9,881 nt of DNA from CAZKYP01 sp964556885 (GTDB taxonomy: Bacteria; Planctomycetota; Phycisphaerae; Sedimentisphaerales; Anaerobacaceae): contig CAZKYP010000124.1 of NCBI GenBank assembly GCA_964556885.1, positions 1 to 9,881 of the forward strand. Reading direction: 5' to 3'. Within the stretch, counting starts at the first letter, position 1; each line of letters starts with the position of its first letter. The position numbers and the translations under genes are program-made. The notes under the pieces are model-generated. The model was not told the DNA's origin and did no database searches. It saw nothing but the letters and a program-made list of their open reading frames with translations. Shown in pieces: positions 1-5,927 of the stretch.

Positions 1-1651
1 TGATATCAAATAAGGCGTTGCTGCCGCAGTCGACGTAATCGTTCGCGCCGTCGAACCATATTGCTTTGCCGGATATGCCGTCAACGTAGACAGGATTGCC
101 CCTCATGGTGCCGCTGAGACCGTGACCGGAGCTGTCTTGAAGATTGTTCTCGAAAGAGTAGAAAGCCACCAGGTTATCGGTTCCCGGATCGATCGGTTCC
201 GGTTCGGGTTCGGCCTCTACGGGCGGCGAGCGGTATAGGCGAATATCATCGATAAACACGCGTCCGGAACCGCCTGCAACCGGATTGGCCTTGTTGCCGA
301 AGCCGATAGACATCGTATTGATATTACTCAGATCAATGCCGAGGTCCGCGAAATCCTGCAGGAGGATGTCCCACTGGGTCCAGTCGCCGGCCTGAGCGGC
401 TTTCGGATTATCGTTTGTTATTACCGCCGTGTTATTGAGAGCGACGTACATAGGCTCTGCGGCGTTTGATAAACTGCCATAGTAGAACAGTGTTAATTTG
501 ATAACGCCGTCCCGAGTCCAGTTGTCATTCAGCGTCCTGGTGACCTCGGACAGTCCGGCTTTGTTATCATAAAACAGTGGCATCGATTGATCGCCGCTGT
601 GAACAATCGTCGTTTCCACGTAATGCTCGTCGATATTGAAATCGGGATCGGGATAGCCCGCCGTAGAACCGTTGGCCGAATCACCGAATCCGTCTATCCA
701 TGTGTTCCATACTTCGTTAGGTGGGAAGTCGGTGTAACTTTCGAAGTCATCAACGACGATATGATTGGTTGTCGTAAAGCTCCAGATGTCACCTTTCCAC
801 GGGCTGTTAGGCTCGATGTCGTTGACCTCGTCGATGCGCCAGTAATAGGTTTGTCCCCACTCAAGCGGCGTTTCGGTGGGATTGTAGCTTGTGACATCAA
901 GGTCCAGGCTGCCTCGATATATACCTGTCGTATCCGTGATATCTGCATTATTTACGTCATTGATATCTGTACCGAGATAAACCTCATGTATTGCGGCGGC
1001 CTTTCCCTGTGCCCAGCTAAGGGTTATTTCCCTCGGGACGTCTACAGCTCCGTCAGCCGGTTTCGGGACTGTGGTTTTGAATACTCCGCCCGGTTTGATT
1101 CCGTCGACGTATCCTCCTTGGTATGTGTAAACATAATCCAGCCAGAATGTAGTATCATCGCTGGAGCACCAAAACTCGATTTTCGCTTCGGCGTTCAGGG
1201 CCGCCGCGGTAAAGCTGTACTCGGCCCACTCGGTCGTCAGCTCGTATTCTGTTGTCCCCCAGTTGGAGGTGTTGTCCGTTGCTTTGAGCTGTGCCGTAAG
1301 GGGACGGGTCTCTTCGGCCGTGGCCCAAAAGCTGGTGGTATAGTCCTGGCCGATTTCGAGTGATAAGGGTGCATAGAGTAAAACGAAATACCAGTTGACG
1401 GTACCGGTCGGCTCGACTCTGAGGCTTCGTGTTCCGTCGATGTACCTGGATGTATCGATTTCGACAATGCTGTCTAAGCCGCTGTCAGTACCCCATGTAG
1501 CCCATTGTTCCCAATCCGGGTCGTCCAGGATAGGCTCATCCTCTTCGAAACTTGGATTAAGAACCATGTTTTCGACTTGTGCAAAGGTCACAGACGAAAA
1601 AGCGGTCAGTAACAAAATAATGGAAAGTAGATAAGTTAATTTCGCGGCCAT
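1..1651 (-). CDS. Secreted multidomain carbohydrate-binding / LamG protein, C-terminus cut by window edge
   Basis: This is an open frame of 550 codons from ATG at 1651 with no stop before the left edge, so the gene continues outside. AGGAGG (1658-1663) lies 6 nt upstream of the ATG and fixes the start. Residues 1-24 form a signal peptide (Lys4, hydrophobic core, cleavage after TFA before QVEN). Residues about 25-177 look like a CBM4/9-type jelly-roll module (NPSFE at 32, GTRSLRV at 73, YTTSFWA at 104). Residues 195-294 are a fibronectin-like module (PADGAVDVP, YYWRIDEVND, WSFTT). Residues 298-475 form a second jelly-roll-like module beginning DDFESY and ending DDIRLYRSP. A PEPEPEP linker (482-486) leads into a LamG/concanavalin-like domain from 493 (VAFYSFENN, WFDGANDYVDCG). 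Such architectures are common in secreted planctomycete proteins that bind polysaccharide. Any catalytic domain would be in the missing part. The product is probably extracellular or cell-surface; its substrate is unknown. Confidence -1.
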   Translation of the reverse strand, partial: MAAKLTYLLSIILLLTAFSSVTFAQVENMVLNPSFEEDEPILDDPDWEQWATWGTDSGLDSIVEIDTSRYIDGTRSLRVEPTGTVNWYFVLLYAPLSLEIGQDYTTSFWATAEETRPLTAQLKATDNTSNWGTTEYELTTEWAEYSFTAAALNAEAKIEFWCSSDDTTFWLDYVYTYQGGYVDGIKPGGVFKTTVPKPADGAVDVPREITLSWAQGKAAAIHEVYLGTDINDVNNADITDTTGIYRGSLDLDVTSYNPTETPLEWGQTYYWRIDEVNDIEPNSPWKGDIWSFTTTNHIVVDDFESYTDFPPNEVWNTWIDGFGDSANGSTAGYPDPDFNIDEHYVETTIVHSGDQSMPLFYDNKAGLSEVTRTLNDNWTRDGVIKLTLFYYGSLSNAAEPMYVALNNTAVITNDNPKAAQAGDWTQWDILLQDFADLGIDLSNINTMSIGFGNKANPVAGGSGRVFIDDIRLYRSPPVEAEPEPEPIDPGTDNLVAFYSFENNLQDSSGHGLSGTMRGNPVYVDGISGKAIWFDGANDYVDCGSNALFDI

Positions 1652-1706
1652 AATAATCCTCCTACAAAGTCTCGATACAAGCATTCAAATTGGTATGAAA
1701 CCGTAT

Positions 1707-1735
1707 ATAATATTCTTTTATCAGATTGGCGTCAT
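1707..1735 (-). promoter_or_regulatory. Possible sigma70-type promoter for the secreted LamG protein gene
   Basis: Read on the minus strand, ATGACG (1730-1735, 4 of 6 matches to TTGACA) is separated by 17 nt from TATTAT (1707-1712, 5 of 6 matches to TATAAT). It lies about 55 nt upstream of the ATG at 1651 in an AT-rich stretch. The match is only moderate and no experimental signal supports it. The rest of the divergent intergenic stretch 1652-1912 holds no ORF that I can support, only two copies of TTGTGAATT around 1767-1792 that might be chance. Confidence -1.
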
Positions 1736-1912
1736 TTAATCAAGGAAATTAGCCTTAGATTCGCTTTGTGAATTCGTAAAATTGTGAATTTTTAGGCTGG
1801 TTGTGCGTAGTTATTATTGATGCCGTTAGATTTCGGCTGGGTGTTTAATAAGCTGTTTAACTTCTTGTTTTGCGGTTAAGGTCGTAAAAGTCCGACAACG
1901 AAAGGAGTTCAA

Positions 1913-2077
1913 ATGAATCATGTTCCTAACTATGCTCTCGGATGGGGCTCATTGGCGCTGCTGACCGCCGGGATTGCACAGGGGAAAAACAGGAGCGGCC
2001 TGAATTGGTTTCTTTTAACACTGCTGCTCGGTCCCATCGCCACGTTCATTCTTGTGGCCTTTTGTGACAAGCTGTAA
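1913..2077 (+). CDS. Small two-helix membrane protein, 54 aa
   Basis: A short ORF, 54 codons, with AGGAG (1903-1907) 5 nt before ATG and a TAA stop at 2075-2077. The protein has two hydrophobic segments, about residues 8-21 (LGWGSLALLTAGIA) and 33-51 (FLLTLLLGPIATFILVAF), joined by a short polar turn QGKNRSGLNW. The pattern 'A-x-x-K-x-R-S-G-x-x-W-F-x-L-x-x-L-L-G-P-I-A' is a layout I associate with a common class of tiny uncharacterised bacterial membrane proteins, in which the charged K/R-rich turn precedes a WF-starting helix with GP in its middle. No function is known to me. It stands alone between divergent and convergent neighbours, with a short hairpin and T-rich stretch about 30 nt downstream. 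The good ribosome binding site and the coherent helix-turn-helix topology make it likely real despite its size. Confidence -1.
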   Translation: MNHVPNYALGWGSLALLTAGIAQGKNRSGLNWFLLTLLLGPIATFILVAFCDKL

Positions 2078-2092
2078 ATTGCCGGATCAGGA

Positions 2093-2143
2093 TGTGATTT
2101 TGTTATTTCGGACGTAGTCCGGTAGTTTCTTTTTGCGGGCGGG
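2093..2143. repeat. 51-bp direct repeat, copy A (with small hairpin)
   Basis: Positions 2093-2143 match 4173-4223 in the same orientation at a constant offset of 2080, with 4 mismatches in 51 (2097, 2116, 2124, 2126) and no gaps. Both copies contain a perfect 5-bp stem CGGAC/GTCCG with a 3-nt loop (GTA here, 2109-2121), followed by a T-rich run (2126-2134). Read on the minus strand the copy encodes NPARKKKLPDYVRNNK and a stop; the other copy encodes the matching end of a zinc-ribbon protein. Here no start codon opens that frame, because an in-frame TAG lies upstream. This copy is therefore either a gene relic or a nucleotide-level element. Confidence -1.
2109..2134 (+). terminator. Weak terminator-like hairpin after the 54-aa gene
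   Basis: CGGAC-GTA-GTCCG (2109-2121) forms a 5-bp stem, 6 with a U-G pair, followed after 4 nt by TTTCTTTTT (2126-2134). It begins 31 nt after the stop of the 54-aa gene, a sensible place for a terminator on the plus strand. The stem is short for an intrinsic terminator and the element is part of a dispersed 51-bp repeat, so the role is uncertain. Confidence -1.
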
Positions 2144-2151
2144 ATTGTCCC

Positions 2152-2169
2152 TAGTATTCTTAGTATTCT
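2152..2169. repeat. Tandem 9-bp duplication TAGTATTCT x2
   Basis: TAGTATTCT occurs twice without a gap (2152-2160 and 2161-2169). On the minus strand this duplication supplies the TAA stop of the 45-aa ORF (2160-2162) and sits between it and the 51-bp repeat. It may be a simple slippage product or a footprint left by an excised element with a 9-bp target duplication; the sequence alone does not decide. Confidence -1.
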
Positions 2170-2297
2170 CCTGGTATTGCCCCTATTGCCTGACGCAGGA
2201 ATTTTTTTCCTGGTTTGTCGATTTTGCTGATAATCGGATTGATGTATTCATTTAGTAGACATCTCGTGTCATTGAGGATAAAATCTTTTTTCAGCAT
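2160..2297 (-). CDS. 45-aa ORF, possible N-terminal relic of a transposase
   Basis: ATG at 2297 with a perfect AGGAGG (2305-2310) at 7-nt spacing opens a 45-codon frame ending in TAA at 2160-2162. The protein is basic and mostly polar, with no membrane segment: it starts MLKKDFILND, continues through CLLNEYINPIISKIDKP and ends KKFLRQAIGAIPGEY. The middle and end are reminiscent of the first 40 or so residues of some planctomycete DDE transposases, which have a 'KP-x-(R/K)-KF-L-x-Q-x-I-x-x-I-L' segment followed by 'SGS'; here that continuation is missing and the frame ends after a diverging PGEY. This resemblance is from memory and unconfirmed. If correct, this is a truncated 5' fragment whose start signals remain intact. 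The alternative is a genuine small protein. It is divergent from the sulfatase gene, with 72 bp between the two starts. Confidence -1.
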   Translation of the reverse strand: MLKKDFILNDTRCLLNEYINPIISKIDKPGKKFLRQAIGAIPGEY

Positions 2298-2320
2298 TTT
2301 TAGGCCTCCTTGTGTTATTG

Positions 2321-2349
2321 TTGAAAAATAAATAATAGAAGGTTATGAT
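2321..2349 (+). promoter_or_regulatory. Sigma70-type promoter for the sulfatase gene
   Basis: TTGAAA (2321-2326, 5 of 6 to TTGACA) and TATGAT (2344-2349, 5 of 6 to TATAAT) are separated by exactly 17 nt. Transcription would begin near 2356, giving a very short leader of about 14 nt in which GGAG (2360-2363) still fits ahead of ATG 2370. This is the best promoter match in the window. It implies simple, housekeeping-type expression, with no room for a riboswitch or long leader. Confidence -1.
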
Positions 2350-2369
2350 TTTATTATACGGAGATTAAA

Positions 2370-3806
2370 ATGGAAAATATATTATCTGAACCCTTCGGCA
2401 TAACGCGGCGCGAATTCCTCTCAACTTTGGGGTGCTGCGTATCTGGAACAATCATTGGCGGATCCCTTCTAACAGCAGGCTGCGCATCTATGAGGATTTC
2501 TTCACGAAAGAAACCCAACTTTGTATTACTATTCGCAGACGATATGGGATACGGTGACTGGAGCCGCGGGGGACATCCGACCATAAGAACACCAAACATG
2601 AACAAAATGGCCGACGAAGGCATACAATTGACTCAATTTTACAGCGGCAATCCGCTCTGTTCTCCGTCGCGGTCGGCACTGTTAACGGGAAGGAATTGTA
2701 TCCGAACAGGTGTAACCGATGTATTCTTCCCCAATAATGAAATGGGGATGTCGCAGAATGAAATCACGATAGCGGACGCGTTAAAACCGCTTGGATATGC
2801 AACTGCATGTATCGGCAAATGGCACCTTGGTGACGCGTATGAATACCGTCCGCTAAGGCAGGGATTCGATTATTATTACGGTATTCTCTATAGTAACGAC
2901 ATGGAAAATCCGGATATTTACCGAAATGATAAAGTCATCGAGCATCCAACAGACCAGAAAACGCTTACAAGAAGATACACCGAAGAAGCCATCAAGTTCA
3001 TCGAAGAACACAGGGACGAGCCGTTCTTTGTATATCTTCCGTACACATTTCCACACGTTCCCATCTATGCGTCCGACAAATTTCTCGATACTTCGGTACG
3101 CGGTTTATATGGTGATGTTATAGAAGAGCTTGACTGGAGCGTGGGGCGGATAAATCAGACACTCGAAAAACTGGGGCTCTCTGAAAATACTCTCGTGATA
3201 TTTACAAGTGACAATGGTCCGTGGATGACACAGAACGAGCGAGGTGGTACTGCAGGCCTTTTACGCGGTGCTAAAGGTGATACGTGGGAAGGGGGCATGC
3301 GGGAACCGTTTATAGCAAAGTGGCCTGGACGTATTCCCGCCGGTACAATTTCAACCCAGGTCGGCTCGGTACTCGATTTTTTCCCCACATTAGTGACGCT
3401 TGCCGGTGGAAAGATTCCGGACGACCGTTCCATCGACGGTCGTAATATGATATCGATTCTCGAAGGTCGGGCTGCTCCGGAGCGGACGATTTTCTTTTAC
3501 AGTTCTGATCGATTGAACGCGATTCGAAAGGGCAAATGGAAACTTCACTTTCGATATTATGACAACAGCAAAGGTGGGTTCTTGGTCTCACAAAACTGGG
3601 TAACGCCGGATAAACCTCTTTTGTTTGATTTGCACGCCGACCCCTCGGAACGTTTTGACCTTGCAGGCAACTTCCCGGAGGTTGTACGCGAGCTTGAAAA
3701 AACAGCTATGCGGTATCAAAAAGAGGTTGAACAAAAAGGCGAGAATAGTGACTTAATCGAATGGTTTCAAGCACGCGGGCATTTGAAAGGCACACCCTGG
3801 GAATAA
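2370..3806 (+). CDS. Secreted arylsulfatase-type sulfatase (formylglycine-dependent)
   Basis: A 478-aa member of the sulfatase/alkaline phosphatase superfamily that hydrolyses sulfate esters, probably on polysaccharides or glycans outside the cytoplasm. Visible elements in order: twin-arginine motif TRREFLS at 12-18, a hydrophobic stretch and a lipobox-like LLTAGC with Cys38; metal-binding DD at 57-58 (LLFADDMGYGD); the signature CSPSRSALLTGR at 97-108, where Cys97 would be converted to formylglycine; GKWHLG at 149-154 with Lys150 and His152; FPHVP with His229; and metal ligands Asp281-Asn282 in FTSDNGPW. All core catalytic positions are present and the length is normal. GGAG at 2360-2363, 6 nt before ATG, supports the start. 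Cysteine-type sulfatases need a separate maturase (anaerobic radical-SAM or oxygen-dependent FGE), which is not in the window. A Tat-exported lipoprotein is likely. The substrate cannot be read from sequence alone. Confidence -1.
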   Translation: MENILSEPFGITRREFLSTLGCCVSGTIIGGSLLTAGCASMRISSRKKPNFVLLFADDMGYGDWSRGGHPTIRTPNMNKMADEGIQLTQFYSGNPLCSPSRSALLTGRNCIRTGVTDVFFPNNEMGMSQNEITIADALKPLGYATACIGKWHLGDAYEYRPLRQGFDYYYGILYSNDMENPDIYRNDKVIEHPTDQKTLTRRYTEEAIKFIEEHRDEPFFVYLPYTFPHVPIYASDKFLDTSVRGLYGDVIEELDWSVGRINQTLEKLGLSENTLVIFTSDNGPWMTQNERGGTAGLLRGAKGDTWEGGMREPFIAKWPGRIPAGTISTQVGSVLDFFPTLVTLAGGKIPDDRSIDGRNMISILEGRAAPERTIFFYSSDRLNAIRKGKWKLHFRYYDNSKGGFLVSQNWVTPDKPLLFDLHADPSERFDLAGNFPEVVRELEKTAMRYQKEVEQKGENSDLIEWFQARGHLKGTPWE

Positions 3807-4166
3807 ATTGGTTTTATTAATATAGCTTTTTATTGTTGAAATATGTTATAAATAGCTATACTTTGATGGCCGGTAATACTCCGGAATTCCCTGTCGGTCC
3901 GGCAAATTCCAAAATTATCGACTCCGACTAATCAAAATCAGATAAGATTTTGTTTATCAAACCCGATATATAAGAGTGGAACTCAGAGATATTTAGACAT
4001 CAAATATCATCGTACGCAAAGCGCGTATGTGCTTTATGTGTGTGACATATGGTGATCGTAAGATATTACAATTTTCGGGCGATTAGTTTTACCAAACTGC
4101 TTAAATGGCGGAGGGAACCATCCGTTTTGACTAAAAGGCACAGGATTCAGTAGTTACCAACCGTTG
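3807..4166. other. 360-bp gene-free stretch after the sulfatase gene
   Basis: No ORF with a credible start and ribosome binding site was found on either strand. The stretch is AT-rich and holds several small inverted repeats: the long AT-rich one at 3821-3860, CAAAATC/GATTTTG at 3933-3952 with a 6-nt loop, and CGGA..TCCG at 4109-4124 followed by TTTT. It separates the convergent sulfatase and zinc-ribbon genes and probably contains their transcript ends. No tRNA-like or riboswitch-like pattern was recognised. Confidence -1.
3821..3860 (+). terminator. AT-rich inverted repeat just after the sulfatase stop, possible transcript end
   Basis: TATAGCTTTTTAT (3821-3833) pairs with ATAAATAGCTATA (3848-3860) over 12 of 13 positions with a 14-nt loop. 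It starts 15 nt after the sulfatase stop codon. The stem is AT-rich and lacks a clear following U-run (CTTTGATGG), so it is not a textbook intrinsic terminator; it may act as a 3' stabilising hairpin or be a palindromic protein site. Confidence -1.
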
Positions 4167-4442
4167 TCAATTTGTGGTTTTGTTATTTCGGACGTGGTCC
4201 GGTTGCTTCTTTTTGCGGGCGGGTAATTCTTGAATTTGGGTGGGGGGCTGTTTTTTAGTTTTACCTGGAGAAGTATGTTTCGGCCGCGAGGTTTGTGCTA
4301 ATTGTTCGGTGAGTATTATGGTTTCATCTTCGGTAAGCTCGTGGCCGCAGTACATGCAATAATAACCGATTTCGCGGTCGAAGTAGACTTTTCTTCGAGA
4401 ACATTTCGGGCAATCTGAATCGATGAGTTCGGGTTCAAACAT
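4167..4442 (-). CDS. Small zinc-ribbon protein with basic tail, 91 aa
   Basis: The N-terminal half is a four-cysteine zinc ribbon: CPKC at 11-14 and CMYCGHE at 29-35, 14 residues apart, in the style of transcription-factor or ribosomal-type ribbons (CPxC...YCxYCGxE). Residues about 36-50 are acidic/helical (TEDETIILTEQLAQ). From about 52 on, the tail is rich in Lys, Arg, Pro and Gln (RPKHTSPGKTKKQPP, PARKKK) and looks disordered and nucleic-acid-binding. GGAG (4452-4455) lies 9 nt before ATG. The last 16 or so codons fall in the 51-bp repeat also found at 2093-2143, so the tail may have been acquired or may itself be a spreading element. It lies 271 bp beyond the end of the nqr-linked operon and is probably transcribed separately. 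I do not recognise a named family; a role as a small regulator or translation-associated factor is only a guess. Confidence -1.
   Translation of the reverse strand: MFEPELIDSDCPKCSRRKVYFDREIGYYCMYCGHELTEDETIILTEQLAQTSRPKHTSPGKTKKQPPTQIQELPARKKKQPDHVRNNKTTN
4173..4223. repeat. 51-bp direct repeat, copy B (3' end of zinc-ribbon gene)
   Basis: Partner of 2093-2143. It contains the same CGGAC/GTCCG stem (4189-4201) with loop GTG instead of GTA, so the stem is conserved while the loop differs. Read on the minus strand it encodes the last residues of the 91-aa zinc-ribbon protein (PARKKKQPDHVRNNK). Between the two copies three of the four differences change the amino acid, which does not look like selection on a shared protein end. 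Confidence -1.
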
Positions 4443-4713
4443 CCTTGCTTACTCCATTTTGTCGTTGTTTATTCTCAGGCAAAATCATCTTCAAATAAAA
4501 GTTGAGTCGTTCAGATTCTTTTCGACAAATTTTGAAATTACTTCATAATTTTTTTCGTGGAATTTTTAGCCCGTTTCCGGTCGAAAACACCCTGGGTCCG
4601 GATAAATGCTTTGTATCTGCGAAAGATTTTGGAAAAGCGGTGGTAGGCTGCCCATATTAACAATTTAATTTTCTCTGTCGAGTGTATACCAAAAGGATTA
4701 GTTCTGTTTTCTG

Positions 4714-5439
4714 TTATTTGCCGGGGAATATAAGCAGCTTAAGCGCGACAATTAATAGCAGGATGGCCACGACGGCTCTGAAGTGTTTTTGCGGGATGTA
4801 TTTTAATATTCGCTTGGCTATATATGCACTTATAAAGGATATGAAAATAAACAGCGGCAGCGCCCAGAGAATTCGCTGTTCCAGACGGACTCCATCGGTC
4901 AGATACTTTGTGAGTCTTGTCGTATCGACGAATAATGCGATAGCTCCGGCTGTCGAGATATAGACGGCTTTGGGCAGGTTGAACGCGGAAAGAAAAGCGG
5001 CCCGCACGGCGCCGCCGATGCCGAAAATGCCGGCCATAAAGCCTGATAATGCTCCGCCGCTTAGTTGCGCCACCATGGTCTGCTTTATTTGAAATGACTT
5101 ATTCAGAAAAAGCCATAGCACGTATGCAATAAGGAATGCTCCGAGAATGCGGGACAGGATTTGCGGTGAAATATCGAGGATTAATGATGCTCCAATATAA
5201 CTTGCAATTATCCCCGAAAGGCCGAAGGTCAATACGAGTTTCCACTGGAAGTCACGACCGAACAGAATCACCTTCCAGAGATTGCCGAACATATGAACAA
5301 TTCCAACGAGCAGGAGCGTTTCGCTGAACGGATAGGACAGTAGCAGAACCGGGATCATTACCGTTGATATGCCGAAGCCGGTTACTGTGCCGATCATAGT
5401 GGCGATGACGGTCAGGATTGTGATAAGTAAGATATCCAC
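4714..5439 (-). CDS. TauE/SafE-family membrane permease (putative sulfite/organosulfur or anion exporter)
   Basis: A 241-aa hydrophobic protein with about eight membrane helices arranged as two related halves, as is usual in the TauE/SafE (DUF81) family. Each half begins with a glycine-rich re-entrant-like signature: TGFGISTVMIP near 20-30 and GIFGIGGAVRAAFL near 138-150. The length is typical. The start is GTG at 5439: the frame has TGA two codons upstream, so no longer form exists, and the ribosome binding site is poor (GAG about 10 nt before), suggesting translational coupling to the gene ending 16 nt upstream at 5456. Family members move sulfite, sulfoacetate, taurine-related or other small anions; this one's substrate is not known. 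It is the last gene of the operon headed by nqr. A sulfur link with the neighbouring sulfatase is tempting, but the two are on opposite strands and about 900 bp apart. Confidence -1.
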   Translation of the reverse strand: MDILLITILTVIATMIGTVTGFGISTVMIPVLLLSYPFSETLLLVGIVHMFGNLWKVILFGRDFQWKLVLTFGLSGIIASYIGASLILDISPQILSRILGAFLIAYVLWLFLNKSFQIKQTMVAQLSGGALSGFMAGIFGIGGAVRAAFLSAFNLPKAVYISTAGAIALFVDTTRLTKYLTDGVRLEQRILWALPLFIFISFISAYIAKRILKYIPQKHFRAVVAILLLIVALKLLIFPGK

Positions 5440-5455
5440 ATGTCACTCTGGCTTA

Positions 5456-5908
5456 TTAGAATAAAATCGATATTAATTCTTTGGGTTCGATACGGAAGTT
5501 CGAACCTTTGCCCTCGAAGAAACCATGCTCGCCGATTAAATGGATGTTAAGGTCCGACCAGATGATGGTTTTGCCCGATTCGATGTGTCTGAAGGTGGTG
5601 ACTCTCTTTGCGAATCTTCCGATATGCGGCCAGGGACATGGCTGGGAGCCTTTGGCTTCATCGACTTTAGCCTGTCGATGTTCGTCTATAGTGACCCATG
5701 TGCCCAGGCCGTCTATTGCCATGTCGGTTATTTCCTGCATCCTGTGGGCAACCTGCTCGGCGGTGTAATCTGAACTTGATAGTACGGATGCATCGGCGTC
5801 GATGATTTCAGAAACACTGCGTGTGTCACTGCCCATAAAGCCGCCTGCAACCAATTTGGTCGACCTTAATATTTCTTCGAGTTTTTTATTTTGTGGAGAC
5901 TCTTTCAT
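5456..5908 (-). CDS. Conserved-looking protein of unknown function with CPWPH motif, 150 aa
   Basis: A soluble 150-aa protein without signal peptide or membrane segment. Residues 1-35 contain a basic helix and LVAGGFMGSDTRSVSEI; 48-70 are helical (YTAEQVAHRMQEITDMAIDGLG); CPWPH lies at 91-95; SDLNIHLIGEHGFFEGKGS spans 118-136. Cys91, His95, His123 and His128 could form a metal site, but this is only suggested by spacing. The pattern (MGSD near the N-terminus, CPWPH, then W-(S/T)-DL-x-I-H and HGF-(F/Y)-EGKGS-x-(F/Y)-R) seems familiar as an uncharacterised family of anaerobic bacteria, from memory. GGGGGA (5915-5920), 6 nt ahead of ATG, supports the start. It lies 19 bp after nqrF and 16 bp before the TauE/SafE gene, so it is co-transcribed with Nqr. 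It may have an accessory role in redox or cofactor metabolism; no function can be assigned. Confidence -1.
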   Translation of the reverse strand: MKESPQNKKLEEILRSTKLVAGGFMGSDTRSVSEIIDADASVLSSSDYTAEQVAHRMQEITDMAIDGLGTWVTIDEHRQAKVDEAKGSQPCPWPHIGRFAKRVTTFRHIESGKTIIWSDLNIHLIGEHGFFEGKGSNFRIEPKELISILF

Positions 5909-5927
5909 TTTTTGTCCCCCGAATTAA

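Noticed and set aside
587..1363. 258-codon plus-strand ORF
   Set aside because: It lies antisense inside the secreted LamG-protein gene, whose frame is continuous, starts with a signal peptide and has recognisable domains; the plus-strand product is low-complexity in style with no ribosome binding site or motif.
4109..4128. Hairpin CGGAGG../..CCATCCG followed by TTTT as the sulfatase terminator
   Set aside because: The stem has a mismatch and a 2-nt loop, and it lies 300 bp from the gene; too weak to list as a terminator.
4443..4713. Terminator or small gene between the zinc-ribbon gene and the TauE/SafE gene
   Set aside because: Only imperfect palindromes (around 4574-4600) and no ORF with a ribosome binding site; no minus-strand hairpin followed by a U-run was found.
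2370..5439. Sulfatase and TauE/SafE permease as a dedicated sulfate-ester/sulfite system
   Set aside because: They are on opposite strands, separated by a 360-bp gene-free stretch, a zinc-ribbon gene and a further 271 bp; the permease belongs to the nqr operon by spacing.
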